Numbered from the stretch's first letter, positions 27,633 through 37,716 are shown. The stretch: 64,000 bases of DNA from Streptomyces griseus subsp. griseus (GCF_003610995.1 NZ_CP032543.1:5456001-5520000), one strand, 5' to 3'. Program-made: numbers and translations. Notes: generated by a model not told the origin, from the sequence alone.

Positions 27633-28256
27633 TCACGCCTGCGGCGCCGCCTTGATCGCGGAGATGTCGAAGTTCAGCTTGACCTTGTCGCTGACCATGA
27701 CCCCGCCCGTCTCCAGCGCCGCGTTCCAGGTCAGGCCCCAGTCGGAGCGCAGGATGTCCGTGCTGCCCTCGAAGCCGACGCGCTCGTTGCCGTAGACGTC
27801 GGTGGCGGAGCCGTTGAACTCCAGGTCGATGGAGAGCGGGCGCGTGACGTCCTTGATGGTCAGGTCGCCGGTGATCCGGTACGCCTCGCCGCCCAGCTGC
27901 TCGGCGCCCGTCGACCGGAACGTCATCAGGGGGAATTTCTCGGCGTCGAAGAAGTCGCCGCTGACCAGGTGGCCGTCGCGGTCGGCGATGCCGGTGTCGA
28001 CGCTCGCGATCTTCACGTCGATGGCGGCGGAGGAGTTCGCCGGGTCGGTGCCGTCCAGGGTCAGGGTGCCCTCGTGCTCGCCGAAGGAGCCGCGCACGTT
28101 GGTGACCATCGCGTGGCGCACCGTGAAGCCGATGCTGCTGTGGGCCGGGTCGATGGTGTACGTGCCGGTCAGGGCGGCCAGCGCCGGGTCCACCGCGGGG
28201 GCTTCGGCGGTGGCGGTCGGGGTGGCGGCGGTCGACTTGCGGTTGAACAGAGCCAT
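27633..28256 (-). CDS. YceI-family protein
   Basis: A 207-residue lipocalin-like protein: TGTYTIDPAHSSIGFTVRHAMVTNVRGSF at the start of the domain, AAIDVKIASVDTGIADRDGHL and SGDFFDAEKFPLMTFRST in the middle. YceI proteins bind polyisoprenoid-like lipids. There is no signal peptide: the first 30 residues are Ala/Thr/Pro-rich and the protein is probably cytoplasmic, as in most Streptomyces YceI proteins. Repeats at 28330 and 28367 lie upstream. Confidence 0.9.
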   Translation of the reverse strand: MALFNRKSTAATPTATAEAPAVDPALAALTGTYTIDPAHSSIGFTVRHAMVTNVRGSFGEHEGTLTLDGTDPANSSAAIDVKIASVDTGIADRDGHLVSGDFFDAEKFPLMTFRSTGAEQLGGEAYRITGDLTIKDVTRPLSIDLEFNGSATDVYGNERVGFEGSTDILRSDWGLTWNAALETGGVMVSDKVKLNFDISAIKAAPQA

Positions 28257-28329
28257 GGCTCCTCCTCGGGGGACGTGTGCGAGCGGTGCTGTGCGGGGGT
28301 GGCACAGATGCAGCGGTGTCGTCGGCGTT

Positions 28330-28380
28330 GTTTAACCTTCAACGAGATCGACCCTAACGTCATCTTGTTCAAAGTTCAAC
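28330..28380. promoter_or_regulatory. AT-rich repeat pair upstream of yceI, candidate regulator site
   Basis: GTTTAACCTTCAAC (28330-28343) and GTTCAAAGTTCAAC (28367-28380) are two related blocks 37 bases apart; the second is itself a direct repeat of GTTCAA. They are unusual in such GC-rich surroundings and lie 74-124 bases before the YceI start. MarR-family regulators often control yceI in actinomycetes; none is encoded next to it. Confidence 0.45.
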
Positions 28381-28556
28381 CTTTCTCTGTGTAGGGGGCG
28401 TGCCGGAGATGGGTCGAGGGGGTGCAGGGGGGTGTCCCGTCCGGTGCCGCCCTCTGGCGGACGCGCGTAGAACTCGGGCACTATCTCCCTGCCCGGCGTG
28501 CGAGGACCCGCGCCCGTGCGCCCACCGTTTTGTCATGAGCAGGAGGAAAATCACCC

Positions 28557-29081
28557 ATGGTGAACCGCCCACGACTCCGCTCCGCCCTCACCGCCCTGGC
28601 CCTCGTCCTCGGCGCCCTCTTCGTCCCCGGCGTCGGCGCCCTCGGCAGCGGCGCCACCGAGGCGCACGCCGTCACCAAGCTGACCCACGCACAGGCGACC
28701 TCCCGGTTCAGCTCCTCCGGGATCACCTGGTCGTCCTCGGGCAACTGCTCCAACCGCAACGTCTCCACCTGCACGTCCTTCGACCAGCTCAACCTGCCGA
28801 CCGCCCAGGGCGCCCAGACGCTCAAGAGCGCCACGGGCTGCGCGCTGAGGATCACCGGCGGTACGGAGACCGGGCACGCCGGCGGCACGTACTCCCACTG
28901 GAACGGCTACAAGCTGGACTTCGCCAAGAGCACCTGCCTGAACAACTACGTCACCGGCGTCTTCACCTACATCGGGGTACGCGGCGACGGCGCCCGCCAG
29001 TACCAGTCCGGCTCCGGCAACATCTACGCCGACGAGGGCAACCACTGGGACGTGACCTACTACAACTGCGGGGGCTGCTGA
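28557..29081 (+). CDS. Secreted protein, possibly peptidase M15-like
   Basis: A 174-residue exported protein. Signal peptide about residues 1-38 (cleavage after AHA). The mature part has six Cys and the block GCALRITGGTETGHAGGTYSHWNGYKLDF, whose His/Asp spacing recalls the zinc site of M15 D,D-peptidases (H-x6-D), followed by DEGNHWDVTYYNC with another His. A cell-wall peptidase-like fold is plausible but not proven. The ATG at 28557 has AGGAGGAAA upstream. Confidence 0.7.
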   Translation: MVNRPRLRSALTALALVLGALFVPGVGALGSGATEAHAVTKLTHAQATSRFSSSGITWSSSGNCSNRNVSTCTSFDQLNLPTAQGAQTLKSATGCALRITGGTETGHAGGTYSHWNGYKLDFAKSTCLNNYVTGVFTYIGVRGDGARQYQSGSGNIYADEGNHWDVTYYNCGGC

Positions 29082-29100
29082 CCCCCCTTACGCACACGCA

Positions 29101-29137
29101 CGGGCCGCCCGCCCCCTCTCGAAGGGCGGACGGCCCG
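29101..29137. terminator. Bidirectional hairpin terminator
   Basis: CGGGCCG-C-CCGCCC pairs with GGGCGG-A-CGGCCCG (one mismatch) between two convergent genes. Confidence 0.7.
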
Positions 29138-29151
29138 CTCACCCGCAAGGC

Positions 29152-29853
29152 TCAGCCGATCGGGTCCACCGTCGGCCCCTCCCGCTCCAGCAGCTTCCGG
29201 GCGAACCCCTCCCACTGCGCGTACCGGTCCGGGTACGCGGACCGCTGCACCGCCTGGCACGCCTTGCCCGGCTCCATCGACTGCCAGCCCTTGATCTGGA
29301 GCAGCCCCGGGTTGGTGGTCGGCGACGGCAGCCCGTAGAAGGACTTCGACGCGGTCGGGACGTGGGTGATCTGCTTCGGGGTGCCCCAGCCCATGCTCGG
29401 ACGCTGCTGGAAGATCCCGAGGGAGTCGTGGTCCACCGGAGTCGTGTAGTTGACGAACTTGGACTCCTGCATGGCCGTCATCAGGGCGATCACCTGCCCC
29501 TGCTCCGGGATGTCCGCCCCCTTCCCGACGCCGATGACCGTACGCGCGTGCGCGAGCTGTTCCGGGCCCAGGTCCGAGGGGTCGGCGAAGGCCGCGCGCA
29601 GGTGGCTGTCCGGGGCCGTCTTGAGGAGGTGGGCCGTCGCGGTGTCCACCTGGCCGGTGGGCGCCAGCCCGTAACTCTGCTGGAAGGTGCGCAGGCCCTG
29701 GGCGGAGGCGGGCGGCGGGGGCGTGGAGGCCTGGGCGGCGGCGGTGGGGGCCGCCGCCAGCAGGACGACGGCGGCGAGCGCCGCGAGCGTACGGCGGGGG
29801 AGCCCGGTCACTGGCCTGCGGACGGTCTTTCGCCTACAGAGGTTCTTTCGCAT
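29152..29853 (-). CDS. Secreted peptidoglycan-binding/lysozyme-like domain protein
   Basis: A 233-residue exported protein. A basic N-terminus and LAALAAVVLLAAAPTAAAQA form the signal peptide. Residues about 50-80 (LRTFQQSYGLAPTGQVDTATAHLL) look like a small peptidoglycan-binding domain. The rest (VIALMTAMQESKFVNY, HDSLGIFQQRPSMGWGTPKQI, CQAVQRSAYPDRYAQWE) is a lysozyme-like/transglycosylase-like fold common in Streptomyces secreted proteins. Activity is inferred only. Confidence 0.75.
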   Translation of the reverse strand: MRKNLCRRKTVRRPVTGLPRRTLAALAAVVLLAAAPTAAAQASTPPPPASAQGLRTFQQSYGLAPTGQVDTATAHLLKTAPDSHLRAAFADPSDLGPEQLAHARTVIGVGKGADIPEQGQVIALMTAMQESKFVNYTTPVDHDSLGIFQQRPSMGWGTPKQITHVPTASKSFYGLPSPTTNPGLLQIKGWQSMEPGKACQAVQRSAYPDRYAQWEGFARKLLEREGPTVDPIG

Positions 29854-29953
29854 ACGGAACGTTTCCGGGACGCCGCAGCGAAAGTCAAGAATGCCGTGAA
29901 TAGTATGAATTGATGGTGTGTCGCGCCCCGAGGGCTGTGCAGGCAGAGAGCGC

Positions 29954-29978
29954 CCTCCGCCGGACCGGCCGGCGGAGG
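29954..29978 (-). terminator. Hairpin terminator downstream of the GH64 gene
   Basis: A perfect 10-bp stem CCTCCGCCGG/CCGGCGGAGG with a 5-base loop, second of two consecutive hairpins after the GH64 stop on the minus strand. Confidence 0.65.
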
Positions 29979-29985
29979 ACGCTCA

Positions 29986-30010
29986 CCTGACGGCCGCGAC
30001 GGCCGTCAGG
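29986..30010 (-). terminator. Hairpin overlapping the GH64 stop codon
   Basis: CCTGACGGCC pairs with GGCCGTCAGG and includes the TGA of the GH64 gene (30006-30008, minus strand). Confidence 0.6.
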
Positions 30011-31231
30011 CCCCCACGCTCACCGTGAAGCGGCGCGGATTCCCGTCGTGCGCCGCGCCCGAGACATCGGGCTCGCCGTCCGGGCGCACATCGTCGTACG
30101 GGAAGGCGTAGCCGATCGGGCTGTTGGCGTGGACCACGCGGGACCAGTGGTTGGTCACTTCGCCCTTGTAGTAGTCCGACACCGATGTGCCGTTCGGCTG
30201 GCTGGGGTGGCTCAGCATGATCGACCGGTTGAAGCCGGCCGCCAGCCGCGCCAGGATCGCCTTCTTGTCGTCGGAGTCACCCGGGTTGTTGGTGAACGGC
30301 CCGTGGTTGCAGGTGAAGATGTCCTTCGTCTCCGGCTTGGTGAAGGTGTGGCCGCCCTCGAACGTCAGCGTGTCCCCGCTGACCCGGCCGGCCAGCGTGC
30401 CCCGGCCGCCCTGGAGGTCGATCCGCAGGTCCTCGGAGCGGTACTTCTCCCAGACCTCGTCGATCTGCGCCTCGAACAGGCCCCGGAACGGCATCTCGTC
30501 GGGCCGGTCGAAGTACGGCGCCATGATGTTCTGCGGCGAGACGACCCGCAGCACCTTGCCGTCGTCGCCCCGGGTGACCAGCTTGTCCCACGGCTGCCCA
30601 TCGGCGGCCGCCTGGGCGATCAGGTCCTCGGCGATCCGCTCCGCAGCGCCCTCGGGTGGGGGGCCACCACATGGGTGCCGTCACCCTCCAGCGTGATGCC
30701 GATCGGGAGGGCGGTGATCAGGTCCACGTAGCTGATGTTGGAGTACAGCTGCTCGGTGTTGAAGGTGAATTCGGCGAACGCCCAGGTCCGCCCGTAGTTC
30801 GGGTCCGTCGGCGTCGCGAAGGCGGGCTCCACCAGCGAGGGGCCCGGGTTGAGGAAGAAGTCCAGCTTGTCGTCGCGGACGAAGTAGACCCGCGCCCCGT
30901 ACATCTGCGGCAGGGTCAGCACCACCGGGGCCGCGCCCGCGCCGTTGAGCGGGATCGCGCAGTCGACCGGGAGCGGGGTCTGCGGGGCGCCGGGGGAGTC
31001 GGGGCGGTAGACCTCGCCGTTCGGCCGGAGCAGCACCCAGCGGTCGGTGCCCAGCTCATGGCCGGTGACGTACGCGTGCACCGTGCCCGGCAACGACTTG
31101 TTCTCCAGGGCGATTTCGCAGGTGGCGGGCGCGGCCGAGGCGCGCGGGCTGAGGGCGGTGCCCCAGGCGGGGTACGTCAGCGCGGCAGCCGACGCGGCGG
31201 CGCCGGTCAGGAACATTCGGCGTGAAATCAC
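30006..31231 (-). pseudogene. Frameshifted GH64 beta-1,3-glucanase gene, Tat-secreted
   Basis: From GTG 31231 (GGGAG 8 bases upstream) the product starts with a twin-arginine signal, ISRRMFLTGAAASAAAL, and continues as a GH64 laminaripentaose-producing-type beta-1,3-glucanase (LPGTVHAYVTGHELGTDRWV, FFLNPGPSLVEPAFATPTDPN, FTFNTEQLYSNISYVDL). The frame fails at THVVAPHP. One extra base in the GGG run at 30654-30656 (plus strand) restores HPEGAAERIAEDLIAQAAADG and the rest of the domain to 30006, giving about 408 residues. A sequence error is likely. It shares the intergenic TGAGAGCGCTCTCA site with the GH101 gene. The enzyme would cut beta-1,3-glucan outside the cell. Confidence 0.85.
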
Positions 31232-31363
31232 GAGGGAACTCCCGAGTGTGTGGGGGCCGCAGACGGGTCGTGGGGGTGTGGGGGGAGGGACCGGACAGTG
31301 GGGGTGTCTGCGGGGGTGCGCACCACTCTTACGAGGGGTGCGGCGGGCGTCAAGACTTATGTC

Positions 31364-31377
31364 TGAGAGCGCTCTCA
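31364..31377. promoter_or_regulatory. LacI-type operator TGAGAGCGCTCTCA between GH64 and GH101
   Basis: Identical to the 14-bp palindrome before the GH3 gene. It lies 132 bases from the GH64 start on one side and 226 bases from the GH101 start on the other, so it could repress either or both divergent promoters. Confidence 0.8.
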
Positions 31378-31603
31378 AAAACTCCGGGTCTTCACAACTC
31401 GTCGCCCGGAAGCGGTACTTGCCGCAGTCGAGCGGGTGCGATCCGTGACCATACGGAGGTGGTTGCGGCCAAGAGGTGAACGAGTCGCCGCGACGGCCCG
31501 CGTACGGCCCACTTGGACTAACGGACCGGGGTTGTTGGACGGAGAAGGCCCCCGGGCCCGGCATGCGTTGACGGTGTCCCGACACGGCGACTACTCAGGG
31601 GCC

Positions 31604-34600
31604 ATGTCGCCAAGATTCCCCTCCGCCGGCCTGGTCGCCGTCGCCTCAGCCGCCGTCCTGGCGCTCGTGGGGACCGCCGCCCTCCCCGCTGCAGCCGCCA
31701 CCGATCCGTCCCCCGCGCCACCGGCCGCAGCGGCGAAGCCCAGCGGCTCCGTCACCATCGGCTCCACCCAGCTCACGGTCGCCGTGGCCGACGACTTCCC
31801 GCGCGTCCTCTCGTACACCGACCGGGCCAGTGGCAAGAGCCTCCTCGGCAGTACGCGCCCGGTCACCGCCGTCACCCTCAACGGCACCGCCCACCCGGTG
31901 AAGCTCAAGGGCGCGCCGAAGGTGAACGGCTCCGCCGCCCGCTACACCCTCGCCTTCACCGGTCTGCCCGGCGTGGAGGTCGACGCCTCACTCACCGTCT
32001 CCGGCCGGACCACCACCTTCAAGGTGACCGCCGTCCGCGACACCGCCGCCTTCCGGGTGGGGACCATCGACATCCCCGGCCACGACCTGATCTCCGTCGG
32101 CTCCGCCGAACCCGGCGCCGCCACCGCGTTCACGACCCTGGACCCGGACTCCACCCGCACCGCCGACGTGTTCGCCGAGGTCACCTGGGAGACCGAGCCG
32201 GACCCCGCCCCCGTCGGCGCCACCTACGCGATCCTCAACACCTCCTCCCTCGCCGCCACCGTGGAGTCCAACTCCTCCTACGACAAGCCCTCGGGCCCCA
32301 CCGGCGGCGATGACGCCCGCCTCTGGCGCCAGGCCCGCACGGAGGCCGACGGGAGCGGTGTCCGGGTCGGCGTCAGCTCCGGCCAGTGGACCTACCGGGG
32401 CGAGGGCGCACCGAAGCCGGAGAGCGGGGAGAACCTGCCCTGGGCCAAGGTCGTCGTCACCCCGGACGCCAACGGGGACAAGACCGTCGACTGGCAGGAC
32501 GGGGCCATCGCCTTCCGCTCCATCGGCATCACCGCGCCCGGCAGCGAGGAGACCGCCGACCGGGTCGTCACCCACATCCCGTTCAACTTCGCCAGCCAGG
32601 CCACCCACCCCTTCCTGCGCACCCTCGACGACGTCAAGCGGATCTCGCAGGCCACTGACGGCCTCGGCCAGCTCGCGGTTCTCAAGGGGTACGGCTCCGA
32701 GGGCCATGACTCCGCCCATCCGGACTACGGCGGCAACTACAACAAGCGGGCCGGCGGCCTCAAGGACCTCAACACCCTGCTCAAGCAGGGCAAGAAGTGG
32801 GGCGCCACCTTCGGCGTCCACGTCAACGCCACCGAGTCCTATCCGGAGGCCAACGCCTTCAGCGAGCAGCTCGTCGACAAGACCAAGCCCGGCTGGAACT
32901 GGCTCAACCAGAGCTACTACATCGACCAGCGCCGCGACATCAACAGCGGCGACCTGGCCAAGCGTTTCCAGCAGCTGCGCGACGAGACCGACAGGAACCT
33001 GAGCTTCCTCTACATCGACGTCTACTACACCCACGGCTGGATCGCCGACAAGACCATCCGGTCCGTCCAGAAGCAGGGCTGGACCGTCGGCACCGAGTGG
33101 GCCGACAAGTTCGAACGCGCCTCGCTCTGGTCGCACTGGGCCAACGACCTGAACTACGGCGGCGCCACCAACAAGGGCCTCAACTCGCAGATCATCCGCT
33201 TCATCCGCAACGGCGAGAAGGACGTCTGGAACAGCCACCCGGTCCTGGGCCAGAGCGTCCTGGAGGACTTCGAGGGGTGGACCGGCGAGAGTGACTGGAA
33301 CGCCTTCACCGCCAACATCTGGCAGAAGAACCTCCCCGCCAAGTACCTCCAGCAGCAGAAGATCACCCGCTGGGACGGCAACGACATCACCTTCACCGGG
33401 GGAGTGCGCGGCACGGTCGAGGGCGGGAAGCGGACCTTCTACGAGCAGGGCCGCAAGGTGCTCAGCGGCACCGACTACCTGCTGCCCTGGGACGGCGGCA
33501 GGAAGCTCTACCACTACAGCGAGTCCGGCGGCACCAGCACCTGGGAGGTGCCGGGGAAGGGCCCGTACACGGTCTACAGACTCACCGACAACGGGCGCGA
33601 GAAGACCGCCACGGTCCGCCCGGTGAACGGGAAGATCACGCTGACCGCCACCGCCGGACAGCCCTACGTCCTCCACCCGGGCCGGGCGCCCCGGGCAGCC
33701 GACCCCGCATGGGGCCAGGGCACGCCCCTCAAGGACCCCGGCTTCAACGACCGTGACCTCACCGGCTGGACGAAGACCGGCACGGTCGTACGGGACACCG
33801 ACGACCAGGGCCGCAACAGCGCCGCCCTCTCCGGCACCGCCCCGGCCGCCCTCGCCCAGCCCGTCACCGGCCTCAGGCCCGGCAAGCGCTACACCGCCTC
33901 CGCCCTCATCGAGGTGGAGCCCGGCACGACCCGCCGTACGGTGCTGAGCGCGGGCGGGAGGTCCGTGGCCGTCGAACGTTCCACGGCCGAGGACTTCGTC
34001 GCCGCGTCCGACTGGCACGGCACCCGCTTCCAGCGTGCCAAGGTCAGCTTCACCGCCCCGGCCGGCGGCCGCACCACCCTGCGTATCGAGGCGGCGGCGG
34101 GCTCCACGGCGACGGTCCGCGCCGATGACGTACGGATCGTCGAGAACGCCCCCGCCACCCGGCCCGGCACCCTCGTGTACGAGGACTTCGAGGCGGTCGA
34201 CCAGGGCTGGGGCCCCTTCCTGAAGGGGAACGCGGGCGGCTCCACCGACCCCCGCACCAGCGTCTCCCAGCTGAACGCCCCGTACACCCAATCCGGCTGG
34301 AACGGGAAGCTGATCGACGACGTGCTCGGGGGAAGGAGTCCCTCAAGTCCCACGAGGAGAACACCGGGCTCGTCTACCGCACCGCACCCTGGACCGTGCC
34401 GATGCGGGACGGGCACCGCTACCAGGTGGCGTTCGACTACCAGTCCAGCCACGCCGGCGCCTACAGCTGGGTCGACGGCTACGACCGGGTCGCGGACGGC
34501 AAGCCCACCTCCACCGAGACCCGCACCACCCCGATCGGGCAGCGGCGCACCACCGGCCACTTCACCCAGACCCTCACCGCGGGCTGCGGCGACACCTGGA

Positions 34601-35484
34601 CCGGGCTGCGGAAGCGGGCCGGGGCGCCCGAGGGCGCGGACTTCGTCCTCGACGCGTTCACCGTCACCGACCTGGGCCCCGCCCCGGCCGGGCAGGAGGC
34701 GGTCTGCGGCACGCTCGGTCTCGCCGCCGACGCCGAGACCCTGGAGCCGGGCGCCCCGAACACGGTCAAGGCGGTCTTCGGCAACGACGAGGCGACCGCC
34801 GCCACCGGGGTCGAGCTGGCACTGACCGTGCCCGAGGGGTGGCAGGCCGAGGCGGTCGGCCCGGTCGCCTTCGACTCCGTCGCCCCGGGCGCGAAGGTCA
34901 CCGGCAGCTGGCGGGTCACCCCGCCGGTGGACGCCCCGTACGAGACGTACCAGCTCGGCGCCCAGGCCACGTACGCCGTGGGAGGCTCCCCGCGTACGCT
35001 CGGCGCGCAGACCTCCGTACGCACTCTGCCGCCCCCGCCCACCGAGGACAGCTGGGCCAGTGACCTCGACTGGACGGCCTCCCGGAACGGCTGGGGCCCC
35101 GTGGAGCGCGACCGGTCGAACGGGGAGACCGGGACCGGCGACGGCCCTCCGCTGACCATCGGCGGTGTCGTCTACGCCAAGGGCCTCGGTACCCACGCCC
35201 CGGCGAAGATCCGCTACTACCTGGGCGGGAAGTGCACCTCCTTCACCGCCGAGGTCGGCGTCGACGACGTCCAGGCCACGCGCGGCAGCGTGCGGTTCTC
35301 CGTCACCGCCGACGGGACGGAGAAGGTGACGTCGCCGGTGCTGGGCGCCGCCGACCCGGCCTGGAAGCTCACCGCCGACGTCACCGGCGCGCGGTACGTC
35401 GAGCTCGTCGTCGACGACGGCGGGGACGGCAACGGCAACGACCACGCCGACTGGGGCAACGCCCGCTTCCACTGCGGAGGTTGA
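31604..35484 (+). pseudogene. Frameshifted GH101 endo-alpha-N-acetylgalactosaminidase gene, secreted
   Basis: A product of about 1293 residues if one base is restored. After a Sec signal (MSPRFPSAGLVAVASAAVLA) come beta-sandwich regions and the GH101 barrel with nucleophile Asp in FLYIDVYYTHGW (D472) and acid/base Glu in VGTEWAD (E498). Galactose-binding-like domains, a NEW3-like domain (LALTVPEGWQAEAVGPVAF) and an NPCBM domain (WASDLDWTASRNGWGP to the end) follow. The frame breaks after DDVLGG; one more G in the run 34328-34332 restores KESLKSHEENTGLVYRTAPW. GH101 enzymes release the Gal-beta-1,3-GalNAc disaccharide from mucin-type O-glycans. Start ATG 31604 has AGGGG upstream. Confidence 0.85.
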
Positions 35485-35543
35485 ACCTCCGTCGAACGGT
35501 GGTCGAGGCACGGTGGAGCGGAGCTGAACAGTGCTGGGCCATA

Positions 35544-35569
35544 CTGAGGGGGCCTTCGGGCCCCCTCAG
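35544..35569 (+). terminator. Hairpin terminator with TTCG tetraloop
   Basis: CTGAGGGGGCC-TTCG-GGCCCCCTCAG, 11 perfect pairs, 59 bases after the GH101 stop. Confidence 0.85.
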
Positions 35570-35747
35570 GTCCATGTGTCCCACGGCACATCATCTCTTT
35601 GTAGGGTTCTCACAGCGTGGAGCGGCGTTTCGCTGGTGGATCGCGTGCCCGGCGGGATGGTTCTGTTCACACCCACCACGAAACCGGGCAGGAGACTGTA
35701 CGGAGTCGACGGCGCGATTTCTGGGTCGGGGTTCGTAGGGTCGATGC

Positions 35748-37331
35748 ATGACCGTTGTGGACGAAACCCAGGGTGAGCCGAGCGATACGCGTGGCCGGGT
35801 GGCCGAACTGCTGGCCCTGCGCGAGCAGGCCCGGCGCGGCCCCAGCGAGCGCGCGACCCAGGCGCAGCACGCCAAGGGCAAGCTGACCGCGCGCGAGCGC
35901 ATCGAGCTGCTGCTGGACCCGGGCTCGTTCAAGGAGGTCGAACAGCTCCGCCGCCACCGCGCGACCGGGTTCGGCCTGGAGGCCAAGAAGCCGTACACCG
36001 ACGGTGTCATCACCGGCTGGGGCACGGTCGAGGGCCGCACGGTCTTCGTCTACGCGCACGACTTCCGGATCTTCGGCGGGGCGCTGGGCGAGGCCCACGC
36101 CACCAAGATCCACAAGATCATGGACATGGCCATCTCGGCCGGTGCCCCGCTGGTCTCCCTGAACGACGGCGCCGGCGCCCGTATCCAGGAGGGCGTCTCC
36201 GCGCTCGCCGGCTACGGCGGCATCTTCCAGCGCAACACGCGCGCCTCGGGTGTCATCCCGCAGATCAGCGTGATGCTCGGCCCGTGCGCGGGCGGCGCGG
36301 CCTACAGCCCCGCGCTCACCGACTTCGTCTTCATGGTCCGCGAGACCTCGCAGATGTTCATCACCGGACCGGACGTCGTCAAGGCGGTCACCGGCGAGGA
36401 GATCACCCAGAACGGCCTCGGCGGCGCGGATGTGCACGCCGAGACCTCCGGCGTCGCGCACTTCGCGTACGACGACGAGGAGACCTGCATCGCCGAGGTC
36501 CGCTACCTCATCGGGATGCTGCCCTCCAACAACCGCGAGAACCCGCCGACCGTCGAGAGCGACGACCCGGCCGACCGCCGCGGCGACGTGCTGCTGGACC
36601 TGGTCCCGGCCGACGGGAACCGCCCCTACGACATGCACCAGGTGATCGAGGAGCTCGTCGACGACGGCGACTACCTGGAGATCCACGAGCGCTGGGCCCG
36701 CAACATCATCTGCGCGATGGCCCGCCTGGACGGCCAGGTCGTCGGCATCGTCGCCAACCAGCCGCAGGCGCTGGCCGGGGTGCTGGACATCGAGGCGTCC
36801 GAGAAGGCCGCCCGGTTCGTCCAGATGTGTGATGCCTTCAACATCCCGATCATCACCCTTCTGGACGTCCCCGGCTTCCTGCCCGGCGTCGACCAGGAGC
36901 ACGGTGGGATCATCCGGCACGGCGCCAAGCTGCTGTACGCCTACTGCAACGCCACCGTGCCCCGGATCTCGCTGATCCTGCGGAAGGCCTACGGAGGCGC
37001 GTACATCGTCATGGACAGCCAGTCCATCGGGGCCGACCTCACCTACGCCTGGCCCACCAACGAGATCGCGGTGATGGGCGCCGAAGGTGCCGCCAACGTC
37101 ATCTTCCGCCGCCAGATCGCGGACGCCGAGGACCCCGAGGCCATGCGCACCCGCATGGTCAAGGAGTACAAGGCCGAGCTGATGCACCCCTACTACGCGG
37201 CCGAGCGCGGCCTCGTCGACGACGTCATCGACCCCGCCGAGACCCGCGAGGTGCTCATCGCCTCGCTCGCCATGCTCCGCAACAAGCACGCCGACCTGCC
37301 GTCCCGCAAGCACGGCAACCCCCCGCAGTAG
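35748..37331 (+). CDS. accB: Acyl-CoA carboxylase (propionyl/acetyl-CoA) beta subunit, carboxyltransferase
   Basis: A 527-residue biotin-dependent carboxyltransferase, AccB/PccB type. It moves carboxyl from biotin to acetyl- or propionyl-CoA to give malonyl- or methylmalonyl-CoA for fatty acids and polyketides. N-terminal half: AKGKLTARERIELLLDPGSF, GGALGEAHATKIHKIMDMA, GAGARIQEGVSALAGYGGIF and GPCAGGAAYSPAL. C-terminal half: DVPGFLPGVDQEHGGIIRHGAKLLYAY and RKAYGGAYIVMDS. The epsilon subunit gene follows at 37403. TAGGGT six bases before the ATG may be a -10 hexamer of a leaderless transcript. Confidence 0.96.
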   Translation: MTVVDETQGEPSDTRGRVAELLALREQARRGPSERATQAQHAKGKLTARERIELLLDPGSFKEVEQLRRHRATGFGLEAKKPYTDGVITGWGTVEGRTVFVYAHDFRIFGGALGEAHATKIHKIMDMAISAGAPLVSLNDGAGARIQEGVSALAGYGGIFQRNTRASGVIPQISVMLGPCAGGAAYSPALTDFVFMVRETSQMFITGPDVVKAVTGEEITQNGLGGADVHAETSGVAHFAYDDEETCIAEVRYLIGMLPSNNRENPPTVESDDPADRRGDVLLDLVPADGNRPYDMHQVIEELVDDGDYLEIHERWARNIICAMARLDGQVVGIVANQPQALAGVLDIEASEKAARFVQMCDAFNIPIITLLDVPGFLPGVDQEHGGIIRHGAKLLYAYCNATVPRISLILRKAYGGAYIVMDSQSIGADLTYAWPTNEIAVMGAEGAANVIFRRQIADAEDPEAMRTRMVKEYKAELMHPYYAAERGLVDDVIDPAETREVLIASLAMLRNKHADLPSRKHGNPPQ

Positions 37332-37402
37332 TCGCCCGGCGCAGCGGCGCGATCCGCCGCACGGTCCACGACAGCCTGCCGAGAAGACGGAGAAACCCCA
37401 CC

Positions 37403-37606
37403 ATGAGCCTGACTTCCGCCGAGTCCGTCCTGCGCGTCGAGAAGGGGCACGCCGCCCCCGAGGAGCTGGCGGCCATCACCGCCGTCCTGATGGCCCGCGC
37501 CGCCGCCCAGCCGTCCGCCTCCGTCCACCGGGGCCGCGACACGGCCGGCTGGCGCCGTCTGGAGCGCACGCCGGGCTTCCGCGCCCCGCACAGCTGGCAG
37601 GGCTGA
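37403..37606 (+). CDS. accE: Acyl-CoA carboxylase epsilon subunit
   Basis: A 67-residue small subunit that stabilises or activates actinobacterial acyl-CoA carboxylases. The core VEKGHAAPEELAAITAVLMAR and the C-terminal WRRLERTPGFRAPHSWQG are typical. The AT-containing leader AGAAGACGGAG provides a ribosome-binding site. It follows the beta subunit by 71 bases, the standard order in Streptomyces. Confidence 0.9.
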   Translation: MSLTSAESVLRVEKGHAAPEELAAITAVLMARAAAQPSASVHRGRDTAGWRRLERTPGFRAPHSWQG

Positions 37607-37657
37607 CCCCGGCCGCGTACGGCGTCGCACAGCGCTGACCCGTGGCGCACAGTGTTA

Positions 37658-37701
37658 CGGGAAGGGCCCCGCACTCCACCAGGAGTGCGGGGCCCTTCCC
37701 G
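37658..37701. terminator. Bidirectional terminator between accE and cvnD
   Basis: A perfect 20-bp stem (37658-37677 with 37682-37701) with a 4-base loop between convergent transcription units. Confidence 0.85.
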
Positions 37702-37716
37702 TACGTACCGCGGGCC

